64,000 nt of DNA from contig NZ_FORV01000001.1 in assembly GCF_900114095.1 (NCBI RefSeq), forward strand, positions 744,001-808,000. Reading direction: 5' to 3'. Position 1 is the stretch's first letter, and each line of letters starts with the position of its first letter. Position numbers and translations under genes: made by a program. A model generated the notes under the pieces. That model did no database searches. It was not told where the DNA came from and saw nothing but the letters and a program-made list of their open reading frames with translations. This document shows positions 15,106 to 23,441 of this stretch, piece by piece. This DNA comes from Sphingomonas sp. NFR04. GTDB taxonomy: Bacteria; Pseudomonadota; Alphaproteobacteria; Sphingomonadales; Sphingomonadaceae.

Positions 15106-16779
15106 ATGGCTGCAACCAACAGGTTCGATGCGATCGTCATCGGCTCCGGCGTAAGCGGCGGCTTCGCCGCGAAGGAACTGACTCAAAAGGGCCTCCGCGT
15201 GCTGATGCTCGATCGCGGCCGCATGGTCGAGCATGGCGAGGACTATCCGTATGACGGCAAGCCCGCCTATGAGGTGCCCGCGCACAACATCATGCCCAAG
15301 CCGCTGCAGGAACGCGATTATTTCATCGCCAAGCGCGGCTATGTGCAGCCCAGCAACATGGGCTTCTACAATAACGACCGCATGAACCCCTATGCGTTCG
15401 ACGAGGGCAGCAAATTCTACTGGATCCGCCCCGGCGCGGTGGGCGGCAAGTCGCTGATCTGGGGCCGCTGGAGCTTCCGCTGGGCACCCGAGGATTTCGA
15501 CGCGAACAAGCGCGAGGGCGTCGATGGCGCCTGGCCGATCGGCTATGACGACATCGCGCCGTGGTACGCCAAGGTCGAGGATTATATCGGCGTCTCCGGC
15601 TCGCGCGAGAACCTGCCCTATCTGCCGGACAGCAACTTCCAGCCGCCGATGCCGATGAACATCGCCGAGAAGTGGCTGAAGGAACGGCTGGAGTCCAAAT
15701 TCCCCGGCCGCAAGCTGATCAACACCCGCCTGTCGAACATGACCGAGGACAAGCCGGACCAGGGCCGCACCAAGTGCCAGTTCCGCAACCAGTGCGGCAA
15801 TGGCTGCTCGTTCGGCGCCTATTTCTCCACCCAGGCGGTCACCCTCCCCGCCGCGCGCGCGACCGGCAAGCTGACGCTCCAGTCGGATGCAGTGGTGACC
15901 AACCTCGAATATGACGCGGCGAAGAAGCGCGTCACCGGCGTCCGCTATGTCGATGCCAAGACGGGCCAGGCGCAGGTGGTGAATGCCGACCTCGTCTTCC
16001 TCTGCGCCTCGGCGATGGGATCGAACCAGATCCTGCTCAACTCGCGCGCGCCGGGCAGCGAGCGCAGCCATTTCGACAGCAGCGGCACGCTGGGCCGCTA
16101 TGTCATGGACCATATCTTCCGCGTCGGCATCGACGGCGAGATCCCGGGCATGACCGACCTGATCGAATATGGCCGGCGACCCGGCGGCGTCTATATCCCC
16201 CGCTTCCGCAACATCGGCGGCGAGGAAGGCGTGGGCTTCAAGCGCGGCTATGGCTATCAGGGCAGCGCCTGGCGCCAGCCGGCGGGCCCGGTGGGCTTCG
16301 GTGCCGAGATGAAGCACGGCATGCGCCGCTACGGCCCGTGGCGGTTCAGCATGGGGGCGTTCGGCGAGTGCCTGCCCTACAAGGACAACCGCGTCTCGCT
16401 CCACCCGAGCAAGGTCGATCGCTTCGGGGTGCCGCTGATGCGCTTCGACGTGACCTTCCGCGAGAATGAGCTGAAGCTGATCGCCGACGCCAAGGTGCAG
16501 GGCGAGGCAATGCTGCGCGCCGCGGGCCTGCAGAACGTGACGAGCAACGAAGGCGAGCACGTCCCCGGCGACGCCATCCACGAAATGGGCGGCGCGCGCA
16601 TGGGCACCGATCCTCGCAATTCGGTGCTCAACGGCTTCAGCCAGGCGCACGACGCGCCGAACCTCTACGTCACCGACGGCGCCCAGATGGCCTCCGCCTC
16701 CTGCGTCAACCCGTCGCTGACCTTCATGGCACTCACCATGCGCGCGGCAGACCATGCGGTGAAGCAGCTGCGCGGATAA
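15106..16779 (+). CDS. GMC-family FAD-dependent sugar/glucoside dehydrogenase, catalytic subunit
   Basis: A 557-residue GMC oxidoreductase. The FAD motif is AIVIGSGVSGGFAAKELTQK; GAVGGKSLIWGRWSFRW is the second FAD contact; the C-terminal catalytic region has HEMGGARMG and CVNPSLTFMALTMR. A Cys cluster at residues 224, 230 and 234 (Cx5Cx3C) resembles the iron-sulfur site of FAD-dependent glucose dehydrogenases. There is no signal peptide, which agrees with export by hitch-hiking on the Tat subunit at 13668. Electrons would pass to the cytochrome at 11389. The C3 regiospecificity is inferred from the DUF1080 neighbour. Confidence 0.93.
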   Translation: MAATNRFDAIVIGSGVSGGFAAKELTQKGLRVLMLDRGRMVEHGEDYPYDGKPAYEVPAHNIMPKPLQERDYFIAKRGYVQPSNMGFYNNDRMNPYAFDEGSKFYWIRPGAVGGKSLIWGRWSFRWAPEDFDANKREGVDGAWPIGYDDIAPWYAKVEDYIGVSGSRENLPYLPDSNFQPPMPMNIAEKWLKERLESKFPGRKLINTRLSNMTEDKPDQGRTKCQFRNQCGNGCSFGAYFSTQAVTLPAARATGKLTLQSDAVVTNLEYDAAKKRVTGVRYVDAKTGQAQVVNADLVFLCASAMGSNQILLNSRAPGSERSHFDSSGTLGRYVMDHIFRVGIDGEIPGMTDLIEYGRRPGGVYIPRFRNIGGEEGVGFKRGYGYQGSAWRQPAGPVGFGAEMKHGMRRYGPWRFSMGAFGECLPYKDNRVSLHPSKVDRFGVPLMRFDVTFRENELKLIADAKVQGEAMLRAAGLQNVTSNEGEHVPGDAIHEMGGARMGTDPRNSVLNGFSQAHDAPNLYVTDGAQMASASCVNPSLTFMALTMRAADHAVKQLRG

Positions 16780-16785
16780 ACCGAG

Positions 16786-16811
16786 GGAGCGCGCCCCTGC
16801 GGGCGCGCTCC
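16786..16811 (+). terminator. GC-rich hairpin after the dehydrogenase operon
   Basis: GGAGCGCGCCC-CTGC-GGGCGCGCTCC is a perfect 11-bp stem with a four-base loop, seven bases after the GMC stop codon. There is no strong T-run after it, so it may stabilise the 3' end or terminate inefficiently. Confidence 0.65.
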
Positions 16812-16836
16812 ACTTCGGATCAGGATTTCAAGAAAC

Positions 16837-16911
16837 TGGCTGGGGCGGGAGGATTCGAACCTCCGAATGACGGTACCAAAAACCGTTGCCTTACCACTTG
16901 GCGACGCCCCA
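16837..16911 (-). tRNA. tRNA-Gln (anticodon TTG)
   Basis: The minus strand folds as a cloverleaf: acceptor TGGGGCG pairs with CGCCCCA, the T arm contains GGTTCGAATCC, and the anticodon loop TTTTGGT gives TTG. The CCA end is encoded. It lies between the dehydrogenase operon and ilvE. Confidence 0.95.
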
Positions 16912-16934
16912 ACGGGAAGCGGGCTTATAGAGCC

Positions 16935-18032
16935 TCAGAACAGACGTTCAAGCCACCCGTGCGGGTCCGGTGCCACCCCGCGTTGGATTCCCACCAGCTG
17001 CTCGCGCAGCTTCTCGGTGAGCATGCCGGGGCCGCCATTGCCGATCTGGAACTCGAGGCCGGATCCACGCACCGCGCCGATCGGCGTCACCACCGCGGCG
17101 GTGCCGCAGGCGAACGCTTCGCGCAGGCGGCCGCTCTTGGCGTCCTCGCGCCACTGGTCGATCGAATAGCGTTCCTCGCGGACCTCGACACCGGCGCCGC
17201 GCGCCAGCGTGATCAGCGATTCGCGGGTGATGCCCGGCAGGATCGTGCCGCCAAGCGGCGGGGTGGCGATGCTGCCGTCGTCGAAGACGAAGAACACGTT
17301 CATGCCGCCCAGCTCCTCGACATAGCGGTTCTCGACCGCATCGAGGAACACGACCTGGTCGCAGCCCTGGCGGATCGCCTCGGCCTGGGCGACCAGGCTG
17401 CCGGCATAGTTGCCGCCGCACTTGGCCGCGCCCGTGCCGCCCGGCGCCGCGCGGGTGTAATGATCGGACACCCACAAGGTCACCGACGGCGCGCCGCCCT
17501 TGAAATAGGCGCCCGCAGGCGAGGCGATGACCAAGTAAAGATATTCGCTCGCCGGCTTCACGCCGAGGAAGGTCTCGCTCGCGAACATGAAGGGGCGCAG
17601 ATACAGCGACGCGCCCTCGCCTTCCGGGATCCAGTCGCGATCGGCCTCGACCAGCGCGCGGATCGAGGCGAGGAACAGCTCCTCGGGCAGCGGCGTCATC
17701 GCCATGCGCTCGGCGGATTCGCGAAAGCGACGGGCGTTCTCGCCCGGGCGGAACAGCCCCGCGCCGCCATCGGGCAGGCGATAGGCCTTGAGGCCCTCGA
17801 AGATCTCCTGCGCATAATGGAGCACCGCGCAGGCGGGGTCGATCTGGAGCGGGGCATAGGGCTGGACGCGCGCATCGTGCCAGCCCTTGTCGGCCGAATA
17901 GCGGATCACCGCCATGTGATCGGTGAATACCTTGCCGAAGCCGGGGTTCGCGAGGATCGTCGCGCGGTCGTCGCCGCTGCGCGGGTTGGTGTGGGCTTCG
18001 AATTCGAAATCCAGGATCGTCGCGTCTTCCAT
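16935..18032 (-). CDS. ilvE: Branched-chain amino acid aminotransferase
   Basis: A 365-residue class IV PLP enzyme for the last step of Leu, Ile and Val synthesis. Family motifs are YAQEIFEGLKAYR, LYLRPFMFASE, and GTGAAKCGGNYAGS with the PLP lysine, then EELGGMNVFFVF. The length and the extended N-terminus fit the long bacterial BCAT type. A GTG three bases upstream (18035) is also in frame; the ATG is preferred. It is divergent from the MarR regulator. Confidence 0.95.
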   Translation of the reverse strand: MEDATILDFEFEAHTNPRSGDDRATILANPGFGKVFTDHMAVIRYSADKGWHDARVQPYAPLQIDPACAVLHYAQEIFEGLKAYRLPDGGAGLFRPGENARRFRESAERMAMTPLPEELFLASIRALVEADRDWIPEGEGASLYLRPFMFASETFLGVKPASEYLYLVIASPAGAYFKGGAPSVTLWVSDHYTRAAPGGTGAAKCGGNYAGSLVAQAEAIRQGCDQVVFLDAVENRYVEELGGMNVFFVFDDGSIATPPLGGTILPGITRESLITLARGAGVEVREERYSIDQWREDAKSGRLREAFACGTAAVVTPIGAVRGSGLEFQIGNGGPGMLTEKLREQLVGIQRGVAPDPHGWLERLF

Positions 18033-18101
18033 CACTCGGTCTTTCTCGTCCCCAGAGCCTCGGGTTGCGCAGGACTAGGCGCGGTGGCAGAAACGGTCAA
18101 C

Positions 18102-18587
18102 ATGGCTGCCCCAATTCCTGCCTCTCCCCTCTTCCTGCGCGAACCCGAAATCCGGCGCGGCATCGAGCTGCTCTATTTCGGCTACTCGCACCTCACCCGC
18201 TCGATTGACGACGGGCTGGCGCGCCAGGGGCTCGGCCGCGCGCACCACCGCGCGCTCTATTTCATCGCGCGCAAGCCGGATCTGACGGTGAGCGAACTGC
18301 TCTCGCTGCTGGCGATCACCAAGCAGTCGCTGGGCCGGGTGCTGGGCGAGCTGGCCGAGCGTGGACTGGTCGAGACGCGCGCGGGCACGCGCGACCGGCG
18401 GCAGCGGCTGCTGCGGCTCACCGAAGCAGGCGCGAAGCTGGAATCGGAGTTGTTCGAGGCGCTGCGCGAAAAAATGGCCGGCGCCTATTCGAGCGCCGGC
18501 CAGGGAGCCGTCGGGGGTTTCTGGGCCGTGCTCGAAGGGCTGATGCCCGAGGACGAGCGCGGCCGGGTGGCGACGCTGGGGCGCTGA
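18102..18587 (+). CDS. MarR-family transcriptional regulator
   Basis: A 161-residue winged-helix protein. SELLSLLAITKQSLGRVLGE is the recognition helix and RDRRQRLLRLTEAG is the wing, both typical of MarR. The effector and targets are unknown. It is divergent from ilvE with a 69-base gap, which is a possible self-controlled region, but no clear palindrome is visible there. A GTG at 18084 is an alternative start. Confidence 0.9.
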   Translation: MAAPIPASPLFLREPEIRRGIELLYFGYSHLTRSIDDGLARQGLGRAHHRALYFIARKPDLTVSELLSLLAITKQSLGRVLGELAERGLVETRAGTRDRRQRLLRLTEAGAKLESELFEALREKMAGAYSSAGQGAVGGFWAVLEGLMPEDERGRVATLGR

Positions 18588-18609
18588 GCGCCCGTCATTT
18601 CCTGGAAGC

Positions 18610-18706
18610 CGTCATCCCGGCGAAAGCCGGGATCCAGACGCCATTCGTTCAAGGCAAGAGCCGAGACGGAGGCCCCAATGGATTCCGGCTTTCGCCGGAA
18701 TGACGG
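18610..18706. repeat. Dispersed palindromic repeat, family B, variant copy
   Basis: Ends CGTCATCCCGGCGAAAGCCG and CGGCTTTCGCCGGAATGACG form a long inverted repeat around a less conserved middle, which contains a CCAATGGATTCC-type motif. It lies between the convergent MarR and hemerythrin genes. Confidence 0.85.
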
Positions 18707-18716
18707 GAAGGGTCGA

Positions 18717-19331
18717 TCAGGCGACCTTGAAGCCTTCCTTGTTCATCGCAAGGGTCAGTGCCTTGTTCTTTTCCTCGCTCAGCTGGGCGCGGAGTTCGGG
18801 GAACAGCTGGTCCTCTTCCTCGCGGATGTGCTTTTCCAGCGCGGCGCGGAATTCCTTCACCTTCTCCAGCCACTTGGGCGAGGTGCTCGGCATGTTCTCC
18901 AGTTCGTAGAGGAACTGCTTCACATAGCCATGCTCGGCATTGAGCTCGTCCGCCTGCTCGGTCTTCCCCGCTTCGCGGAGCGCCGGGTAGATGACATTCT
19001 CTTCCTCGATCGCATGCTTCACCAGCGCATGCTTGATGTGCGCGAGGAGCATGTTGCGGCGGATCGTCGCCTTGTCGTCGGTCGCTTCGAGCGTGTCGAA
19101 TACCTTGAGCACCGCCTTGTGCTCGGCCTTGAGCGCATCGTCCCAATTGCCGGCAAGCGCGCTCGGCGCCTGCACCGCCGCCTTGCGGCCGAGCATCGCG
19201 AGCAGGCCGAGCGCCGCGCCGCCAGCCGCCGCGCCGGCGATCACGCCCAGGCTGGTGCCGTTGTTGCTCGTCTTGCCGTTGTCTTTGGCGCTGGTCTTCG
19301 CAGTCCGCTTCGGTTCGGTCGTCGTAGCCAT
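18717..19331 (-). CDS. Hemerythrin-domain protein with N-terminal membrane or glycine-rich segment
   Basis: A 204-residue protein. Residues 1-27 are polar and Lys/Thr-rich; residues 28-48 (GVIAGAAAGGAALGLLAML) form one hydrophobic segment. The rest is a hemerythrin HHE four-helix bundle with H in LKAEHKAVLKVF, HALVKHAIEEENVIYP, NAEHGYVKQFL and LEKHIREEEDQLFP, giving the His/Glu di-iron set. Roles of such proteins include oxygen, NO or iron handling. It appears monocistronic, with its 3' end close to a family B repeat. Confidence 0.88.
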   Translation of the reverse strand: MATTTEPKRTAKTSAKDNGKTSNNGTSLGVIAGAAAGGAALGLLAMLGRKAAVQAPSALAGNWDDALKAEHKAVLKVFDTLEATDDKATIRRNMLLAHIKHALVKHAIEEENVIYPALREAGKTEQADELNAEHGYVKQFLYELENMPSTSPKWLEKVKEFRAALEKHIREEEDQLFPELRAQLSEEKNKALTLAMNKEGFKVA

Positions 19332-19403
19332 GTCAGCCTCCGTCGATACGTGGGATCGGAGGCTTAACCGCTGGGAATACTAGGCGTTCCGTAAAGTAAC
19401 GCG

Positions 19404-20210
19404 CTATTTGCGCGCTTCGGCGGCCATCTCGGCGTTGCGGCGGGCAGAGGCTGCAAGGGTTTCCCGCAGCAGCGTCTTCAACGCATCGTCGCGGTCGAGC
19501 ACATTCAGCCCCTCGCGGGTCGAGCCGCCCGGGCTCGCCACGCGGTCGGCGAGCACCGCCGGGCTTTCGCTCGCCGCTGCCGCCATCAGGCCCGAACCTT
19601 CCACCGTCGCGAGCGCGAGGCGCTGCGCCTGGTCGGCGGGCAGTCCCAGCGCCGCGCCGGCCGCGGCCAGCGCATCGACGAAGCGGAAGACGAAGCCGGG
19701 GCCGCAGCCGGCGAGCGCGGTCAGTGCATCGAGCATGGGCTCGCTCGGCACCCATTCGACGAGCCCGAGCGGCGCCATCAGCGTCTCGGCGGCCGCGCGC
19801 GCCTCGGCATCGTCGCTCGGCGTGGTCAAGCCGACGACACCCTTGCCGATCGCCACCGGCAGATTGGGCATCGCGCGCACCACGGTCTTCGCGCCGAGCG
19901 CATCCGCCAGCGTCGCAACCTCCACGCCCGCAAGGATCGACACGAGCAGCGGCACGCCCGCCACGAAGGGCGCCAGCACCGGCGCGACATTGTGGAGCTG
20001 CTGCGGCTTCACCGCCAGCACCAGCGCGGTCGGCCGCTCGCCCTCGCGCGGCGCGGTCACATGCCGCACGCCTTCGGGAATGGCGGGACTGCCCGGATCG
20101 ATGACGGTGATCGCGGACGCGTCGATCCCCGCCCCGGCCCAGCGGCGGAGCATCGCCCCGCCCATATTGCCGGCACCGACCAGCCAGATCCGTTCGAGCA
20201 GCGCCGTCAT
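19404..20210 (-). CDS. proC: Pyrroline-5-carboxylate reductase
   Basis: Reduces 1-pyrroline-5-carboxylate to proline with NAD(P)H. The 268-residue protein has the Rossmann motif IWLVGAGNMGGAML at the N-terminus, and the C-terminal family signature around TALAGCGPGFVFRF and VASPGGSTREGLNVLDRDD. The start is one base after the ybjN-like stop, so the two are co-transcribed with the UbiK gene upstream. Confidence 0.95.
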   Translation of the reverse strand: MTALLERIWLVGAGNMGGAMLRRWAGAGIDASAITVIDPGSPAIPEGVRHVTAPREGERPTALVLAVKPQQLHNVAPVLAPFVAGVPLLVSILAGVEVATLADALGAKTVVRAMPNLPVAIGKGVVGLTTPSDDAEARAAAETLMAPLGLVEWVPSEPMLDALTALAGCGPGFVFRFVDALAAAGAALGLPADQAQRLALATVEGSGLMAAAASESPAVLADRVASPGGSTREGLNVLDRDDALKTLLRETLAASARRNAEMAAEARK

Positions 20211-20211
20211 G

Positions 20212-20721
20212 TCAGGCCTCGCCCTGGGTCTCGATCAGCGCCGCGGCGATCGCCTCGCTCGGCGTCTTGCCGCCCCACAGGACGAACTGGAAGACGGGGT
20301 AGAAGCGCTCGCACTCGTCGATCGCGCTTTCCACCAGCAGCTCGGCTTGGGCGAGCGTCAGCGACGCGCCCTCGTCGCCGTCGATCAGCGCGGCGTGGCG
20401 GAACAGCAGGATGCCGGTCGACGACCAGAGCTCGAAATGGCCGATCCAGAGCTGCTCGTTGACCAGCCCGATCGTCTCGTAGACCAGCCCGCGCCGCTCC
20501 TCGGGCACGCGTACGTCGGGGAAGCCCATGAACTGCAGCACGCCATCGTCCTCGCGCCAGATCGCGCGGAGCTCGTACTGGGTCCAGCTGCCTTTCACCT
20601 TGGCGACGATCTCGTCGTCCTCGCGCTCATGGGACCAGCCATGGGCGGCGAAATAGGTTTCGAGCATGTCGATGGGCGCCGCGGCGTCGCGGTCGAATTC
20701 CGCTTCGTCTAGCATGCCCAT
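20212..20721 (-). CDS. YbjN domain-containing protein
   Basis: A 169-residue protein of the YbjN/T3SS-chaperone-like fold. It has acidic stretches and the typical pattern WSHEREDDEIVAKVKGSWTQ followed by MGFPDVRVPEERR and ALIDGDEGASLTLAQAELLV. YbjN proteins are linked to stress and motility regulation, but the biochemical role is unknown. The ATG at 20721 is used; a second ATG two codons later is possible. It sits between ubiK-like and proC genes on the same strand. Confidence 0.85.
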   Translation of the reverse strand: MGMLDEAEFDRDAAAPIDMLETYFAAHGWSHEREDDEIVAKVKGSWTQYELRAIWREDDGVLQFMGFPDVRVPEERRGLVYETIGLVNEQLWIGHFELWSSTGILLFRHAALIDGDEGASLTLAQAELLVESAIDECERFYPVFQFVLWGGKTPSEAIAAALIETQGEA

Positions 20722-20833
20722 GTCGCCCCCGGTCGTGTAGCCATGCCCGCTAGTGCCAAGCGCGCGGACGGGGCACAAGCTTGCGCCTGCGCCCCGCTGC
20801 CGAAAGCTGTGGACAAGGAAAGCCTAGCCAGCG

Positions 20834-21094
20834 TCACGCATTCCCTTGCGGGTTGAGCTTCGCCTCGAGCGCATCGAGGCGCGCCTTCAGCGCATCGGCC
20901 TCGTCGCGCGCCGCGGCCGCCATCGCCTTCACCGCCTCGAACTCGTCGCGGCTGACGAAATCGAGCCCGCCGATCCATTCGCGGGCGCGCTCGCGGGCGC
21001 CGGCCTCGGCTTCGCGCGCCACGCCGGCGAAGGTGCCGGCGGCGCCGTTCACCATCTTCACCAGATCGTCGAACAGGCGGTTGTCGGTCTGCAT
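20834..21094 (-). CDS. UbiK/YqiC accessory-factor family protein
   Basis: An 86-residue protein with an amphipathic N-terminus (NRLFDDLVKMVNGAAGTFAG) and a C-terminal coiled coil (EADALKARLDALEAKL), which is the architecture of the membrane-fusogenic UbiK/BMFP family. UbiK assists aerobic ubiquinone synthesis by organising Ubi proteins at lipids. It is the first gene of a minus-strand run with ybjN-like and proC. Confidence 0.85.
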   Translation of the reverse strand: MQTDNRLFDDLVKMVNGAAGTFAGVAREAEAGARERAREWIGGLDFVSRDEFEAVKAMAAAARDEADALKARLDALEAKLNPQGNA

Positions 21095-21109
21095 GTCAAA
21101 GAATCCCAG

Positions 21110-21673
21110 TCAAAGCGTTTCGAGGTGGATGTGGGCGTTCGGGGCCGCCGACGCAATCTTTTCCGCATCCGGATTGAGATCGCGGACCTGCGAAAACAAC
21201 ACGCTCGCGAAGCACACCCAGGCAAGATAGGGCAGCAGCATCAGCCCGGCGAGCGTGCGGACGCGCCAGAAGGCGACCATCGTCACCGCCACCAGCACCG
21301 CCAGCGCCACGATCACGATCAGCGCGAGATCGAGCATGTGGAAGCGGAAGAAGATCGGCGACCAGGCGAGGTTGACGGCAAGCTGGAGGACGAACAGCGC
21401 GACCGCCGCCGCTCGCCCCCGCGCGCCGCGCGCGCTCAACACGAGGGCAAGCGCCAGGCCCATCAGCACGTAGAGGATCGTCCAGACGACCGGAAAGGCA
21501 ATGTTGGGCGGCTGGATGGCCGGCTTGGCGAGCGCGGTGAACCAGGGGTTCTGGTCCCCGGCGGGCGCGACCATCGCCGATCCGAAGCCGAGCAGTACCA
21601 CCACCGGCACCGTCACCAGCGCGCGGCGCCAGAAACCACGCCGCAGCTGCGCCTTCGATGCCAATGCGTTCAT
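21110..21673 (-). CDS. TspO/MBR family membrane protein
   Basis: A 187-residue tryptophan-rich sensory/translocator-like protein with five predicted membrane helices. The family signature covers NPWFTALAKPAIQPPNIAFP and VVWTILYVLMGLALALVL, then AVNLAWSPIFFRFH. Bacterial TspO binds porphyrins and haem intermediates. It ends 15 bases before the UbiK start on the same strand. Confidence 0.92.
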   Translation of the reverse strand: MNALASKAQLRRGFWRRALVTVPVVVLLGFGSAMVAPAGDQNPWFTALAKPAIQPPNIAFPVVWTILYVLMGLALALVLSARGARGRAAAVALFVLQLAVNLAWSPIFFRFHMLDLALIVIVALAVLVAVTMVAFWRVRTLAGLMLLPYLAWVCFASVLFSQVRDLNPDAEKIASAAPNAHIHLETL

Positions 21674-21703
21674 GCAACCATCCTCAGCCGGAACAAATAT
21701 TTC

Positions 21704-21907
21704 CTACTCCGCATGTAGGGCCTCGAAGTAGGCATCGACATCAGCCACGCGCCTCTTATGGCTATCCTGCGTAGAGACCCCGGTGTAAGATGCCGACTTA
21801 GCTCTCATCATAGTACTTAAAATTTCTTCGGGTAGCGAACCCACCGAAATGATCTCACCATCAAATTTAATGTCGCCGAAGCCCAAGTTCTGCAACGCTG
21901 TTACATA
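21704..21907 (-). pseudogene. In-frame downstream segment of the AT-rich unknown gene, beyond a TGA
   Basis: Directly after the TGA at 21908-21910 the same frame stays open for 67 codons to a TAG at 21704. The encoded segment (YVTALQNLGFGDIKF, then EIISVGSLPEEILSTMMRAK) reads as an ordered domain and continues smoothly from the upstream C-terminus SERDLNFEL. The base composition is as AT-rich as upstream. I read this as the true C-terminus of one gene, interrupted by a nonsense codon, a sequencing error or a read-through stop. As a separate gene it could only start at a TTG (21895) with no ribosome-binding site. Confidence 0.55.
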
Positions 21908-22507
21908 TCAAAGCTCAAAATTAAGATCCCGCTCAGATTTTAAAACATCTTTCAATTTGAATGACACTCTATTCTTATATGCTAAAGCAAGCGCATAAAC
22001 CAAAGCAGCCCCGCCCATCGAGAAGCTTTTAAGATTATAATTTACCTCATTATTTTTGCCTGGCAAAACATTATCAGCTTCGGGGGAACGCCCCTTAAGA
22101 CCGTCTTGAATTTGCCTTATAGCATTACTATTTTGCTCGTTACTATCGATTATTTTACTTGCCGCCAAAGACAGATCTTTCACTGCATCTAGCGCGGAAG
22201 AGGAAGCCGCCTGAGCCTCTGCAGCGATTTCCCTTATTAGATTCGAACTATCGACAAGACCTTGAGAAACAATCGAAGCTTGAGAAGCAGCATCACGAGC
22301 AGATACCAAGGTGCTTTCTACGTTGGCATTTGACGTTAGCGACTGAAATATCGCTATAACCGCCAAAACCAATGACGAAAGACCAACGGCAAACGAGATA
22401 ATACTTGAAAGATCTTTCACTGCGACCCAATTTACCGACAAAACGCCGATCAATAGGGCTACAAGTATTCCAATGATCCACCTAGAATGAATTGACCAGT
22501 TCGCCAC
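21908..22507 (-). CDS. Unknown protein with two membrane segments and a coiled coil, in an AT-rich island
   Basis: I do not recognise a family. The 199-residue product has two hydrophobic helices near the N-terminus (IIGILVALLIGVLSVNWVAV and IISFAVGLSSLVLAVIAIF). A long Ala/Ser/Gln-rich amphipathic stretch (about 60-140) follows that looks like a coiled coil of methyl-accepting type. A C-terminal region carries FSMGGAALVYALALAYKNRV. The base composition is far more AT-rich than any neighbour, suggesting recent transfer. The frame continues past the stop (see 21704-21907). It is flanked by core genes tspO and tlyA. Confidence 0.6.
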   Translation of the reverse strand: MANWSIHSRWIIGILVALLIGVLSVNWVAVKDLSSIISFAVGLSSLVLAVIAIFQSLTSNANVESTLVSARDAASQASIVSQGLVDSSNLIREIAAEAQAASSSALDAVKDLSLAASKIIDSNEQNSNAIRQIQDGLKGRSPEADNVLPGKNNEVNYNLKSFSMGGAALVYALALAYKNRVSFKLKDVLKSERDLNFEL

Positions 22508-22568
22508 GACACACCCCTCTAAGCCACTCCACCTGAGAAACCCGGTTTTAAGGTCCGCTGATCGTGAG

Positions 22569-23306
22569 CTAAGCAGCGGAGACAGCCCCGATCAAAAATT
22601 CAACATTGCCCTCCGGCCCGGTGATCGGGCTGCGCGTCACGCCCAGCACCTGCCAGCCCTTGCCTTCCAGCCAGGCCGCCACCTCCGCACAGACCCGCTC
22701 GTGCACGGCAGGATCGCGGACCACCCCGCCCTTGCCCACTTCCTCGCGCCCTGCCTCGAACTGCGGCTTGATCAGCGCCGCCAGCCGCGCGCCCGGGCGG
22801 GTGAAGCCCAAAGGCACGTCGAGCACTTTGGCCAGCCCGATGAAGCTCGCATCGCACACCACCACATCGAGCGGCTCCGGGATATGCGTGGGCGTGAGGA
22901 TGCGCGCGCTGGTCTGTTCCAGCACCACCACCCGCTCGTCCTGCCGCAGCTTCCAGGCGAGCTGGTTGGTGCCGCTGTCCACCGCATAGACACGCGCCGC
23001 GCCGTTGGTCAGCAGCACGTCGGTGAATCCGCCGGTCGACGAGCCGACGTCGATCGCCACCGCGCCGGTCACGTCCCAGGCGAAATGCTCCAGCGCGTGC
23101 GCCAGCTTGATGCCGCCGCGCGAGACCCAGGGATGGTCGCGGCCGCGCACCTCCAATGCCGCATCCTCGGCGAGCATCTGACCCGCCTTCTCGATCTTGC
23201 GCTCGCCGGTGAAGGCGAGCCCGGCCATGATGAGCGCCTGTGCCCGCGTGCGGCTCTCGGCGAGCCCGCGGTCGACGAGCAGTTGATCGGCGCGAAGCTT
23301 TGCCAT
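22569..23306 (-). CDS. tlyA: TlyA-family rRNA methyltransferase (S4 plus FtsJ-like domains)
   Basis: A 245-residue protein. Residues 1-60 form an S4 RNA-binding domain (MAKLRADQLLVDRGLAESRT). The rest is a Rossmann methyltransferase with the SAM motif AIDVGSSTGGFTDVLL and the active-site region DVVVCDASFIGL. TlyA 2'-O-methylates ribosomal RNA. In many genomes tlyA lies beside dxs; here dxs is about 2 kb away on the other strand. Confidence 0.92.
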   Translation of the reverse strand: MAKLRADQLLVDRGLAESRTRAQALIMAGLAFTGERKIEKAGQMLAEDAALEVRGRDHPWVSRGGIKLAHALEHFAWDVTGAVAIDVGSSTGGFTDVLLTNGAARVYAVDSGTNQLAWKLRQDERVVVLEQTSARILTPTHIPEPLDVVVCDASFIGLAKVLDVPLGFTRPGARLAALIKPQFEAGREEVGKGGVVRDPAVHERVCAEVAAWLEGKGWQVLGVTRSPITGPEGNVEFLIGAVSAA

Positions 23307-23441
23307 GCTCGCCCTTTAGGCGCCGCCAACGCCTCGGCGCAACCGCTCCTCCGTTCGACGCACGCCTTATTGCCCACTAATCTGGTAGGGATTATAGAAG
23401 AGGTCCGGCCAGTCCCTCCAAGGACCAAGGAGAGGAACGCA

